From the NCBI GenBank assembly GCA_036406835.1, contig DASXAG010000106.1, forward strand, positions 1-64,000: DNA of 64,000 nucleotides, written 5' to 3'. The position numbers and the translations under genes are program-made. This DNA comes from DAHUXD01 sp036406835. GTDB taxonomy: Bacteria; Acidobacteriota; Thermoanaerobaculia; UBA5066; Gp7-AA6. The notes under the pieces were generated by a model. It worked only from the letters and a program-made list of their open reading frames with translations. It did no database searches and had not been told where the DNA came from. This document shows, in pieces, positions 6,755 to 15,047 of the stretch (position 1 is the stretch's first letter; each line of letters begins with the position of its first letter).

Positions 6755-9373
6755 ATGACTCTCGCCTCCGGCACCCGCCTCGGCCCCTACGCGATCGTCG
6801 CGCCGCTGGGCGCGGGCGGGATGGGCGATGTGTACCGGGCGAAAGACGAGCGGCTCGGTCGAGAGGTCGCGATCAAGGTGCTGCCCGCCAGGCTCGCCTC
6901 GGATCCCGACGCGCTGGGGCGTTTCGAGCGCGAGGCGAGAGCGGTGGCGGCGCTCTCGCATCCGAACATCCTCGCGATCCACGATTTCGGAACCGAAGCC
7001 GGGGTGACGTACGCGGTGACCGAGCTCCTCGAGGGCGCGACTCTCCGCGACAGGCTCGAGGCGAGGCCGATGCCTCAGGCTCAGGCGGTCGATCTCGCCG
7101 TGCAGATCGCGAAGGGACTCTCGGCCGCGCACGAGAGAGGCATCGTGCATCGTGACCTGAAGCCGGAGAACGTCTTCGTGTCGAAAGACGGGCACGTGAA
7201 GATCCTCGACTTCGGTCTGGCGAAGCGGCAGGAGCAGCTCGAGACCGGCAAGGAGACGAGCGCGCCGACGGCCTCCGGGCACACCGAGCCGGGTACCGTG
7301 ATGGGGACTGTGGGCTACATGTCCCCCGAGCAGGTGCGCGGGCAGGCCGTCGACCATCGCTCGGACGTCTTCTCGTTCGGAGCGGTGCTCTACGAGATGC
7401 TGTCGGGGCGCAAGGCGTTCAAGCGGGAAACACCCGGAGACACGATGGCGGCCATCCTCAAGGAGGAGCCGCCCGCCCTGCAGGCCTCCGGCCGGGAAGT
7501 CTCGGTCGGGCTGGACCACGTCGTGCGCCACTGCCTCGAGAAGGACCGGGACCAGCGGTTCCAGTCCGCGAGGGACATCGTGTTCGCGCTGACGCAGGCG
7601 TCGGGATCGGGAGCGGCGGCCGCCGCGCCGCCGAGAGTCCCTTCGAAGGCCCTGCTGCTGGTGGCGGCCGCAGCGATTCTGGCCGCCGCCGGGATCTGGC
7701 TCGTCCGACGCCCGCAGCCCGCGGCGGCGCAAGCCTTCAAGCGAGTCGCCGTTCTGCCCTTCGAGAACGTCGGAGCCTCGGAAGACGACTACTTCGCGGA
7801 CGGCATGGCGGACGAGATCCGCAGCAAGCTGACCTCGCTGCGCGGCGTGGAGGTCATCGCCCGCAGCAGCTCGACTCCCTACAAGAAAACCACGAAGACG
7901 CCCGTCCAAATCGCGCGCGAGCTCGGGGTCGAATACCTCCTGACGGCGACCGTTCGCTGGCAGAAGTCGGCCGGCGCGAATCGGGTGCACGTCATCCCCG
8001 AGCTGATGCAGATCCGAGAACGTGCCGCACCCGCGTCGAAGTGGCAGCAGTCCTTCGATGCCGCGTTGACCGACGTCTTCCAGGTCCAGTCCGACATCGC
8101 GACGCGAGTGGCGAGCGCCCTGGGCGTCGCGCTGGGCGCCGGCGAGGAGAAGCAGATGCGGGAGGCGCCGACCGCAAGCCTCGCCGCCTACGACGCGTTC
8201 CTCAAGGGCGAGGACCTCTGGAGAACGAACGGTGGCTGGAACCAGGGCTTCGGCACGATGATTCCGTCTTATGAGCAGGCGGTGGCGCTGGATCCATCCT
8301 TCGCGTTGGCATGGACGCGGCTCTCTCGCGCTCGCGCCCATCTCTACGAGGACTTCCCGACACCCGAATTGGCGGAGGGCGCTCGAGCGGCGGCCGAGAA
8401 GGCCACGGCCCTCGCGCCGGACGCCGCGGATACCCACCTTGCGCTCGGGGAGTACCTCTACTGGGTCCGCGAAGACGGGGGCTCCGCGCTGGCGGAGTTC
8501 GACAAGGGCCAGAAGGTCGCGCCCGACAACATCGATCTTCTGAACGCGAGGGCCTTCGTGGAGGGCATGCTGGGCCACAAGAAGGCGGCCGACGAGCACT
8601 ATGCGTTGGCCGCAAGGCTCGATCCGCAATCGTTCGGGAGCAAGCAGTGGCTCGCCGGCAATCTCATCGACAAGGGCCGCAACGCGGAGGCCCGCAAGGT
8701 CTTCGACGAGGCGATAGCGCTCGATCCAAAGTCGCCCTACCCGGTCCACGGAAAGGTGCTGTCGTATTTGCGGGAAGGCGATCTCGCCGGTGCGCAATCC
8801 GTCTTGAGGGCTGCCATGGCGAATATCGAGGTCCCGAAGCTCGTCGCCTTTTTCGCGAACGTCTACGATCTGATGTGGGTCTTCGAACCCGAGCAACGCG
8901 CGCTGCTGCGCCGGCTTCCCCCGAGCGCTTTCGAGGGCGAAGCGAGCTGGGCGATCTGTGTGACCCAGGCGTGCTGGCTGGACAAAGACGAGCCGGGCGT
9001 TCGGGAGTACGCGGAAAAATCAGCCAATGCCTTTCGGAAGCTCATTGAGGCCCGGACGGCCGACCCACAGAGCGTCGTGATGTTGGGTTTGTCCCTGGCG
9101 TACCTCGGCAGCAAGGACGAGGCGATTCGTGAAGGCGAGCGTGCACTCGGTCTCCTGACGGCGAGCAGGCGAGTTGCCGAGAAGACGTACATCCAGCATC
9201 AGCTGGTCCGCATCTACATCCTTGGCGGCGAGCCCGAGAAGGCCCTCGACAACCTGGAGCCGCTTTTGAAGGCCGACTACAACCTGACGCCCGCATGGCT
9301 GAAGATCGACCCCAACTTCGACTCGCTCCGGGGCAATCCCCGCTTCCAGAAGCTCGTCTCCGGCTCGAAGTAG
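6755..9373 (+). CDS. Membrane Ser/Thr protein kinase with TolB-like domain and TPR repeats
   Basis: The N-terminal kinase domain (about 11-280) keeps the glycine loop GAGGMGDVYRA (19-29), the catalytic lysine in VAIKVL (Lys41), HRDLKPEN (132-139) and DFGLA (152-156), so it should be active. A single membrane helix lies at about 299-317. The extracytoplasmic part starts with VAVLPFENVG...YFADGMADEI, the 'TolB-like' N-terminal domain common in Acidobacteria kinases, and continues into many tetratricopeptide repeats to residue 872. The kinase therefore probably senses or scaffolds proteins outside the membrane. A TAGAAT -10-like hexamer lies at 6733-6738; no Shine-Dalgarno is seen before the ATG. 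The next gene starts 16 bases behind its stop and could be co-transcribed. Confidence 0.93.
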   Translation: MTLASGTRLGPYAIVAPLGAGGMGDVYRAKDERLGREVAIKVLPARLASDPDALGRFEREARAVAALSHPNILAIHDFGTEAGVTYAVTELLEGATLRDRLEARPMPQAQAVDLAVQIAKGLSAAHERGIVHRDLKPENVFVSKDGHVKILDFGLAKRQEQLETGKETSAPTASGHTEPGTVMGTVGYMSPEQVRGQAVDHRSDVFSFGAVLYEMLSGRKAFKRETPGDTMAAILKEEPPALQASGREVSVGLDHVVRHCLEKDRDQRFQSARDIVFALTQASGSGAAAAAPPRVPSKALLLVAAAAILAAAGIWLVRRPQPAAAQAFKRVAVLPFENVGASEDDYFADGMADEIRSKLTSLRGVEVIARSSSTPYKKTTKTPVQIARELGVEYLLTATVRWQKSAGANRVHVIPELMQIRERAAPASKWQQSFDAALTDVFQVQSDIATRVASALGVALGAGEEKQMREAPTASLAAYDAFLKGEDLWRTNGGWNQGFGTMIPSYEQAVALDPSFALAWTRLSRARAHLYEDFPTPELAEGARAAAEKATALAPDAADTHLALGEYLYWVREDGGSALAEFDKGQKVAPDNIDLLNARAFVEGMLGHKKAADEHYALAARLDPQSFGSKQWLAGNLIDKGRNAEARKVFDEAIALDPKSPYPVHGKVLSYLREGDLAGAQSVLRAAMANIEVPKLVAFFANVYDLMWVFEPEQRALLRRLPPSAFEGEASWAICVTQACWLDKDEPGVREYAEKSANAFRKLIEARTADPQSVVMLGLSLAYLGSKDEAIREGERALGLLTASRRVAEKTYIQHQLVRIYILGGEPEKALDNLEPLLKADYNLTPAWLKIDPNFDSLRGNPRFQKLVSGSK

Positions 9374-9389
9374 ACTTGCGACCGCTCGC

Positions 9390-10802
9390 GTGAGCCGAAA
9401 GACCACCCTCCTCTTCCTCGCCGTCCTCCTCGTCGCGTCCTGCACGCGCAACGCGCCGTACCGTCTGACGAAGGCGGGCGACGTGGTGGAGGCGCGGGTC
9501 GGAACGAACGATCTCCAGGTGTCCGATCGGCGCGAGCCTCTCGAGACGAGCGGCATCGAGGTCCACGACGCCTACCGGCTCCACTTCCTCGAATTCGACG
9601 ACCAGGGACAGCTCTACGCGCCCAAGCAGTTCCACAGCATGGTCGACGCGCTCGAGAAGGAGGCGGCCGCGCCGGAGAAGGCGCGGATCGTCCTCGTCCT
9701 CTACGCCCACGGCTGGAAGAACAACGCGAGCCTCTGCAACAACAACGTCTGCTGCTTCCGGAGCTTCCTCTCGCGCCTCGCGGCCGACGTGCGGCTGGCG
9801 GAGACGCGCTCGAACGGCTTCCTCGGGCCGACGCACGTCATCGGGATCTACGTCGGCTGGCGCGGCCTCTCCGCGACCCTCCCGCCTTTCAAGGCCCTGT
9901 CGTTCTGGGCCAGGAAGAAGGCGGCCGGCAACGTCGCCCAGGGCGAGCTCGTCGAGGCTCTCTCGTTCCTCGACCGGTACCAGAAGCACCTGAATCGGGA
10001 GACGCCGAACCGCTGCCGCCTCGTCATGATGGGACACAGCCTCGGCGGCGCCGTTCTCTACTCGGCGATCGCGAACATCCTGAAGAGCCGGATCACCGAC
10101 GCGCGCGTGAAGGGCGTGCTCGACGGAAGGGTGCCGACGATCGAGGGCTTCGGCGACCTCGTCGTGCTCGCGAACCCCGCGTTCGAGGCCTCGCTGTACG
10201 CGCCGCTCCACGAGCTCATCGAGACGTTCCCGGCGTTCGCACCGACGCAGAGTCCGCTCCTGATCGTCCTCGCCTCCGAGACGGATACGACCACGCGCGT
10301 CACGTTCAAGGTCGGCCGCTGGCTCGAGACGATCTTCCAGCGAACCGGGCCGCGCTCCCCGCGGCAGATGCTGGTGTCGACCGTCGGCAACTACGATCCG
10401 TTCGTCACGCACCGTGCGAGCGTCCCGGCCGAGGCCCGAGAGCAGGCCGGCGGCTCGGAGAGGGGAAAAGTCAGGAACTGCGAGTGCACGCTGCCGATGT
10501 CGGAGTCCGACGTCGCCTCGCTCGATCGGTTCGTCGAGGTGTTGCGTCTCGGCCCCGAGGAGTCGGCGAAGGCGCTGACGCCGACTTTCTGCCCGGGCCA
10601 CGACCGGCTCGGAGTGGTCGCGCTCGACTGCGTCGCGCCGCATCCTCCCGGCCTTCCGCTCTGGGTCGTGCGCGCCGACAACTCGGTCGTCAGCGGTCAC
10701 AGCGGCTTCTTCACCCGCCCCGTCACCGACATCGTGCGCAACCTCGTGGCGCGACGCATCCTGGCGGAGATGATCGCGCCCACGCCTTCCTCGTCTCCCT
10801 GA
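9390..10802 (+). CDS. Lipoprotein with alpha/beta-hydrolase (esterase-like) fold
   Basis: A short signal sequence with lipobox LVASC (Cys around residue 19) marks it as a lipoprotein. The core carries ILVLYAHGWKNN (oxyanion region), VIGIYVGWRG and the nucleophile elbow RLVMMGHSLGGAV, so a serine esterase or lipase activity is likely. A cysteine-rich stretch (CNNNVCCF) lies before the nucleophile elbow. The GTG start is supported by the lipoprotein signal directly behind it. It follows the TPR kinase gene by 16 bases. The substrate and the second half (about residues 290-470) are not recognisable. Confidence 0.75.
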   Translation: MSRKTTLLFLAVLLVASCTRNAPYRLTKAGDVVEARVGTNDLQVSDRREPLETSGIEVHDAYRLHFLEFDDQGQLYAPKQFHSMVDALEKEAAAPEKARIVLVLYAHGWKNNASLCNNNVCCFRSFLSRLAADVRLAETRSNGFLGPTHVIGIYVGWRGLSATLPPFKALSFWARKKAAGNVAQGELVEALSFLDRYQKHLNRETPNRCRLVMMGHSLGGAVLYSAIANILKSRITDARVKGVLDGRVPTIEGFGDLVVLANPAFEASLYAPLHELIETFPAFAPTQSPLLIVLASETDTTTRVTFKVGRWLETIFQRTGPRSPRQMLVSTVGNYDPFVTHRASVPAEAREQAGGSERGKVRNCECTLPMSESDVASLDRFVEVLRLGPEESAKALTPTFCPGHDRLGVVALDCVAPHPPGLPLWVVRADNSVVSGHSGFFTRPVTDIVRNLVARRILAEMIAPTPSSSP

Positions 10803-10828
10803 CGCGCGACGGTCGCGGCACGGGAATT

Positions 10829-10852
10829 GCTCCTTCGAATCCTCGAAGGAGC
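10829..10852 (+). promoter_or_regulatory. Ten-base-pair hairpin that buries the Shine-Dalgarno of the next gene
   Basis: GCTCCTTCGA, a four-base loop ATCC, and TCGAAGGAGC form a perfect 10-bp stem. The right arm contains the ribosome binding site AAGGAG, six bases before the ATG at 10858. In RNA this would block initiation unless opened by temperature, a protein or a ligand. No T-run follows, so a rho-independent terminator is less likely. Confidence 0.5.
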
Positions 10853-10857
10853 GGACG

Positions 10858-11181
10858 ATGAAAAAGTGTCTTCGTTGGTCTTCCCTCGTGGCCGCGTCGG
10901 CCAGCCTCGTGTTCCTGCTCACGACGGGGTGCGCGACCGCGCCTCCTTATGGAACGGTCTACGCGCCGGAGGGGCCTCCCGGGATGCAGACCGAGGTCGT
11001 CGGGGTCGCGCCCGAGCCCGGCATGGTGTGGGTCGGCGGCTACTGGAACTGGGCGGCGCCGAACTACGTCTGGGTGAAGGGCACGTGGCAGCGCCCTCCG
11101 CGCGAGCGCGCCGTCTGGGTCGCGCCGGAGTGGCGGCACCACAGCAACGGCTGGTGGCGCGTCGACGGTCACTGGCGCTGA
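10858..11181 (+). CDS. Small YXWGXW-repeat-like outer-surface lipoprotein (107 aa)
   Basis: A signal peptide with lipobox LTTGC (Cys about 25) is followed by a short tryptophan-rich domain: WVGGYWNW, YVWVKGTWQRPP, WVAPEWRHHSNGWW and VDGHWR. This periodic W-x(n)-W pattern matches small lipoproteins with the YXWGXW repeat, which are abundant in Proteobacteria and Acidobacteria and whose function is unknown. Its ribosome binding site is sequestered in a strong hairpin, which suggests post-transcriptional control. Confidence 0.75.
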   Translation: MKKCLRWSSLVAASASLVFLLTTGCATAPPYGTVYAPEGPPGMQTEVVGVAPEPGMVWVGGYWNWAAPNYVWVKGTWQRPPRERAVWVAPEWRHHSNGWWRVDGHWR

Positions 11182-11220
11182 AGTCGGCCTGACTCCCGCG
11201 CGCGTGCGCTAGCATGAGGC

Positions 11221-11865
11221 GTGCGCGCGCGCGGGATCCGGATTGCTCCTCTCTCTCTGGCGCTCGGCATCGCGATTTGCGCGGTGCCTTCCGTCGCGGC
11301 GCAAAAGGCGCCCACGATCGTCGGCCGCTGGCACTCGACCGAGAGCTCGGCGCAGGGAGTTGCCTCCGTTTTCGAGTTCCGGGAGGGCGGCGCCTTCGAC
11401 TACAGCCCGGCTAACGTCGTCGAGACGACCTACCGGATCGAGGACGGCTCTCTCTTCCTTCCCTCGGAGGCGAAGGGCGGCCCCGAGCGCAAGCAGACGA
11501 TCGACTGGGTGGGCGACGACCGCATCCGCCTGAGCGCGCCCGGGACCCTGAGCCTCTTCCTCGACCGGAAGCCCGGTTCCGGGTCCGTATCGTCGAAATC
11601 GATCGTCGGAGAATGGACCGGCGATCGCGACGTCGGCGGACACGCCGTTCCCGCGTCGTATCTCTTCCGCCCCGACGGGAAGCTGTTGCTCGTCATGACG
11701 CTCCTGACCTCTCAGGGGCAGTACACGCTCGACGGCGACAAGATCCGAATGGCGGTCACCGGGAAGTGGTCGGCCGAGGGGACGTATCGCGTCGACGGCG
11801 ACACGCTGACCCTGTCGATCGCGGGGCAAAAGGGGAACAAGGACTCGAAGTACGCCCGGTACTGA
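11221..11865 (+). CDS. Secreted protein with two lipocalin-like repeats
   Basis: A signal peptide ends around VAA (about residue 27). The mature protein contains two related modules, each starting with IVG-x-W (IVGRWHSTES near 33 and IVGEWTGDRD near 126) and continuing with alternating beta-strand patterns such as FEFREGGAFDYS and YLFRPDGKLLLV. This resembles the small lipocalin-like 'IVGTW' domains of secreted bacterial proteins. The GTG start sits five bases behind a TAGCAT -10-like hexamer, so the message may be leaderless. The next gene starts four bases after the stop, suggesting an operon. Ligand unknown. Confidence 0.7.
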   Translation: MRARGIRIAPLSLALGIAICAVPSVAAQKAPTIVGRWHSTESSAQGVASVFEFREGGAFDYSPANVVETTYRIEDGSLFLPSEAKGGPERKQTIDWVGDDRIRLSAPGTLSLFLDRKPGSGSVSSKSIVGEWTGDRDVGGHAVPASYLFRPDGKLLLVMTLLTSQGQYTLDGDKIRMAVTGKWSAEGTYRVDGDTLTLSIAGQKGNKDSKYARY

Positions 11866-11868
11866 GCC

Positions 11869-12516
11869 ATGAGAGTCCTCCTCTTCGGCGCGACCGGGAT
11901 GGTGGGGCAGGGCGTGCTGCGCGAGTGCCTCCTCGACCCGGACGTCTCGGAGGTCGTGGCGGTCGGGCGGAGTCCGGCGGGGGTCACCCACGCGAAGCTG
12001 CGCGACGTCGTCGTCCCCAACGTCTCGGAGCTCTCGGAGTACGAATCGAAGCTCTCGGGTTTCGACGCCTGCTTCTTCTGCCTCGGCGTCTCGTCGGTCG
12101 GGATGTCGGAGGCGGACTACCGGCGCGTCACCTACGACCTGACGCTCGCCGTCGCGGCGACGCTCGCGCGCCTCAATCCGACGATGGTCTTCGTCTACGT
12201 CTCGGGCGCCGGCACCGACTCGACCGAACGCGGGCGGAGCATGTGGGCGCGGGTCAAGGGGGCGACGGAAAACGCGCTCCTGCGGCTGCCGTTCCGCGCC
12301 GTGATGTTCCGTCCCGGCTTCATCGCCCCGCTCCACGGGATCCGCTCGAAGACGCCGCTCTACCGTTTCTTCTACGCGCTCGCGCGTCCCCTGACGCCGC
12401 TCCTGCGCGCCGCGTTTCCCCGCCACGTGACGACGAGCGAGCGGGTCGGCCGGGCGATGCTCCGCGCCGCGAAGGAGGGCGCGCCGAAGCGGATCCTGGA
12501 GATGGAGGACTTCTAG
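11869..12516 (+). CDS. NAD(P)-binding protein of the atypical SDR/epimerase superfamily
   Basis: The N-terminus MRVLLFGATGMVGQGVL is a classic Rossmann G-x-x-G-x-x-G motif. Further elements are the FFCLGVSS strand, FVYVSGAGTD and MFRPGFIAP, as in NAD(P)H-binding proteins of the HTATIP2/oxidoreductase type (typical length 210-230 aa). The catalytic Tyr-x-x-x-Lys is not evident, so it may act as an NAD(P)H sensor or atypical reductase. Its stop overlaps the end of the convergent kinase gene by four bases. Confidence 0.85.
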   Translation: MRVLLFGATGMVGQGVLRECLLDPDVSEVVAVGRSPAGVTHAKLRDVVVPNVSELSEYESKLSGFDACFFCLGVSSVGMSEADYRRVTYDLTLAVAATLARLNPTMVFVYVSGAGTDSTERGRSMWARVKGATENALLRLPFRAVMFRPGFIAPLHGIRSKTPLYRFFYALARPLTPLLRAAFPRHVTTSERVGRAMLRAAKEGAPKRILEMEDF

Positions 12517-14150
12517 CCCGCGGCCGGGACGCTGCGACCGACCTCGAGCGTCCGCGACCCGGTCGCCCCGCCCTCGCGCGCGGCCTGGATGAGCGGGCGC
12601 CGGGTGCGCCACCATCCCGCCGCGTCCGCGTCGCTCCAGGCCGGGACGTCGGCGCACGCCGCGAGCGCGGCGTCGAAGGCCTCCACGCTCTCCGGCCGCT
12701 CGTCCGGGCTCTTGGCGAGCGTCCTGAGCACGAGCGCCTCGAGCGACGCGGGCAGCGGCCGTCCGAGACGCGTCGAAGGCGCCACCGGCGCGTCGCGCAA
12801 GAGCGACGCGAAGACGTCGGCCGACGGGCCCTCGAACACGGGCTTGCCGGTCAGGAGGAAGTAGGCCGTGGCGCCCAGCGAGTAGAGGTCGCTGCGCGCG
12901 TCGATGCGGTCCGGCCCGCGGAGGGTCTCGGGCGCCATGTAGTACGGCGTTCCGAGGACGATGTCGTCCGCCGTCTTGCCGTCCGCGGCGCCGAGGAGGC
13001 TCTTGACCAGGCCGAAGTCGACGACCTTGGCGTGGTCCGACCGGCCGCCGCGCTCGCTCAGCAGGATGTTGGCGGGCTTCACGTCGCGGTGGATCAACCC
13101 GGCGCGGTGGGCCTCCGCGAGCGCGTCGCTGACCTGGCGCAGCACCCGGACGACGCGGCCGGGATGCATGGGCCCGTCGCGCCGCACGAGCTCGTTCAGG
13201 TCGATCCCGTCGAGGAACTCCATCGCGTAGTAGAAGACGCCGTCGGGCGTCCGGCCGTAGTCGTAGATCGAGACCGTGTGCGGCGACGTCAGCTGCGAGG
13301 TCATCTGGACCTCCCTCTCGAACCGCGCGAGGTCCATCTGCCCGGCCCGCTCCGGCGGGAGGATCTTGATCGCGGTCGGACGCTTCAGCAGCGCGTGCTG
13401 CGCACGGTAGACGGCGCCCATCCCGCCCTCGCCGATCTTCGAGACGAGCGTGTAGGGCCCGAGCCGCCGCGCCGCCTGGATCGTGCGCCGCAAGCCGTAG
13501 ATGACCCGCGAGATCGTCGTCGAGAGGACCACGGCGAGCGCGCAGAAGAGGAAGGCGAACGCCGCGTAGGCCAGCGGCGCGGGCAGGTCGGGCCGCGCGG
13601 CGCGCGCGTAGAGGACGTAGGTCATGACGGGGACGGCGGCGACCGCGACGATGCCGAGCCACGCCGTCCGCCGGGGCTCGCTCGGCACGACCGCGGCGCG
13701 GTAGAGGAGCATCGCGAAGAGCGCGAGGGTCGCCATGAGGTCCGGTCTCAGGACGATCGGCAGCGAGGCCGCGCGCCCGAGCATCGCCATCGACAGCAGG
13801 ACGACGCCCGCGGCCTCGACCACGCGGAGGACCTCGGCCGGGAGCGGCGAGCCGCGCGAGATCAGCCAGACGGTGGTCGAGACGCCGATTCCACCGAGGT
13901 GGAAGAGGGCCCACGGCGCGATCGGCAGGCCGTGGTCGAGGGTCGACGGGTCCCAGAGGAGCCCGATGATCCAGCTCCCCACGAAGAAGACGCTGGCCAT
14001 CGCGGCGATGAAGCCGAACATCTGTCCCAGCCGCTCCTGGAGGAACTCGCGGCTCTCCTCGGAGCTCCAGGGCGAGCTCGTTCCCTGGCGCCGAGCGGTG
14101 GGCGCCGCGGACATCGCCGATCCGACCGGCTCGGGCTCCGACGGGGACAT
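12513..14150 (-). CDS. Ser/Thr protein kinase with N-terminal six-helix membrane domain
   Basis: Residues 44-215 contain about six membrane helices with short loops. The cytoplasmic kinase domain (about 232-500) has GEGGMGAVYRA, the lysine in PTAIKILPPE, HRDVKPANIL (354-363) and VVDFGLVKSL, so it should be active. The C-terminus is short and Trp-rich (PAWSDADAAGWW). It is a clear paralogue of the CHASE-sensor kinase at 18.3-20.5 kb: the kinase halves share HALL-x-RPTAIK, YDYG, GVFYYAM and a similar end, while the sensors differ entirely. A perfect 14-bp palindrome (14143-14156) covers its start codon. The cytochrome gene is divergent. Confidence 0.92.
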   Translation of the reverse strand: MSPSEPEPVGSAMSAAPTARRQGTSSPWSSEESREFLQERLGQMFGFIAAMASVFFVGSWIIGLLWDPSTLDHGLPIAPWALFHLGGIGVSTTVWLISRGSPLPAEVLRVVEAAGVVLLSMAMLGRAASLPIVLRPDLMATLALFAMLLYRAAVVPSEPRRTAWLGIVAVAAVPVMTYVLYARAARPDLPAPLAYAAFAFLFCALAVVLSTTISRVIYGLRRTIQAARRLGPYTLVSKIGEGGMGAVYRAQHALLKRPTAIKILPPERAGQMDLARFEREVQMTSQLTSPHTVSIYDYGRTPDGVFYYAMEFLDGIDLNELVRRDGPMHPGRVVRVLRQVSDALAEAHRAGLIHRDVKPANILLSERGGRSDHAKVVDFGLVKSLLGAADGKTADDIVLGTPYYMAPETLRGPDRIDARSDLYSLGATAYFLLTGKPVFEGPSADVFASLLRDAPVAPSTRLGRPLPASLEALVLRTLAKSPDERPESVEAFDAALAACADVPAWSDADAAGWWRTRRPLIQAAREGGATGSRTLEVGRSVPAAG

Positions 14151-14232
14151 GTCCCCGCAACGATATCAACGCGGCGGCGGAACCGCGGCGTCAGCGCCGG
14201 TGCCTAAAACCGTGGGGCGAACGGCACGTACT

Positions 14233-14245
14233 CCTCCTCAGGAGG
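14233..14245 (+). promoter_or_regulatory. Small hairpin covering the Shine-Dalgarno of the cytochrome gene
   Basis: CCTCC-TCA-GGAGG forms a 5-bp stem. The right arm is a perfect GGAGG ribosome binding site, nine bases ahead of the ATG at 14255. It may reduce or modulate translation of the dihaem cytochrome. Confidence 0.35.
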
Positions 14246-14254
14246 TCCCCCAAG

Positions 14255-15025
14255 ATGCGCGTGTTCTCACCTGGCCGAGCCCTCGGCTTCCTCGCGGCCG
14301 TTCTTCTGTTCACCGCGGCGATCCCCGCATCGGCCCAGGAGAAGTGGACCTGGCCCGAGCGCGGCAAGAATCTGCAGGTGCTGCCCAAGGACTTTCCCGC
14401 CGAGAAGCTCCACGCCGTCATGCGCGGCTTCTCGCGGTCGCTCGGCGTTCGCTGCTCGCACTGCCACGTGGGCAAGGACGGCGACTCGTGGGCGCGCTTC
14501 GACTTCGTCTCCGACGCGAATCCCAACAAGGATCGCGCACGCGAGATGTACCGGATGCTCGGCGACATCAACGGCCACCTCAAGAAGATTCAGCCGAGCG
14601 CGGACAAGCGGGTCAACATGTGGTGCCAGACCTGCCACCGGGGACGTCCCCGGCCGACGACGCTCGACGAGGAGCTCGACGCCGCCCGCCTCGGAACGCC
14701 GGGCGGCGCCGCGGCGGCGGTCGCGCGGTACCGGGAGCTCAAGCAGAAGTTCGACGAGCGGGGCGGCCTCGACTTCTCCGAGGACGCGCTCAACGACTAT
14801 GGCTACGGGCGCCTCGAGGAGAAGGACACCGACGGCGCCATCGCCTTCCTGCGCCTGAATGCCGAGGAGCATCCGCGTTCCGGCAACGCGTGGGACAGCC
14901 TGGGCGAGGCCTACATGGCCGCGGGCAAGAAGGAGCTCGCGCGCGTGGCGTACGCCAAATCCCTCGAGCTCGATCCCGACAACGGCAATGCGATCAAGAA
15001 GCTCCAGGAGCTGGAGGGCCGATAG
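14255..15025 (+). CDS. Exported dihaem c-type cytochrome with C-terminal TPR (reaction-centre cytochrome-like)
   Basis: A signal peptide ends near ASA-Q (about 27). Two haem c attachment motifs are visible, CSHCH (67-71) and CQTCH (124-128), separated by a helix containing MYRML that may supply axial methionine ligands. This matches the 'photosynthetic reaction centre cytochrome c subunit' family, which is common in non-phototrophic Acidobacteria and Gemmatimonadota. Residues about 170-256 form tetratricopeptide repeats (DSLGEAYMAAGKKELARVAY). It should carry electrons or act as a c-type sensor in the periplasm. Its ribosome binding site GGAGG lies in a small hairpin. The M13 peptidase follows 22 bases later. 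Confidence 0.88.
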   Translation: MRVFSPGRALGFLAAVLLFTAAIPASAQEKWTWPERGKNLQVLPKDFPAEKLHAVMRGFSRSLGVRCSHCHVGKDGDSWARFDFVSDANPNKDRAREMYRMLGDINGHLKKIQPSADKRVNMWCQTCHRGRPRPTTLDEELDAARLGTPGGAAAAVARYRELKQKFDERGGLDFSEDALNDYGYGRLEEKDTDGAIAFLRLNAEEHPRSGNAWDSLGEAYMAAGKKELARVAYAKSLELDPDNGNAIKKLQELEGR

Positions 15026-15047
15026 AATCTCCCCTCCAGGAGGCTCC

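Noticed and set aside
14143..14156. Perfect palindrome GGGGACATGTCCCC over a kinase start codon
   Set aside because: A few 14-bp palindromes are expected by chance in 64 kb, and there is no second copy or linked regulator.
14859..15047. Upstream extension of the M13 peptidase frame
   Set aside because: It overlaps the cytochrome gene and lacks a signal peptide. The start at 15048 has CCAGGAGG and a signal peptide.
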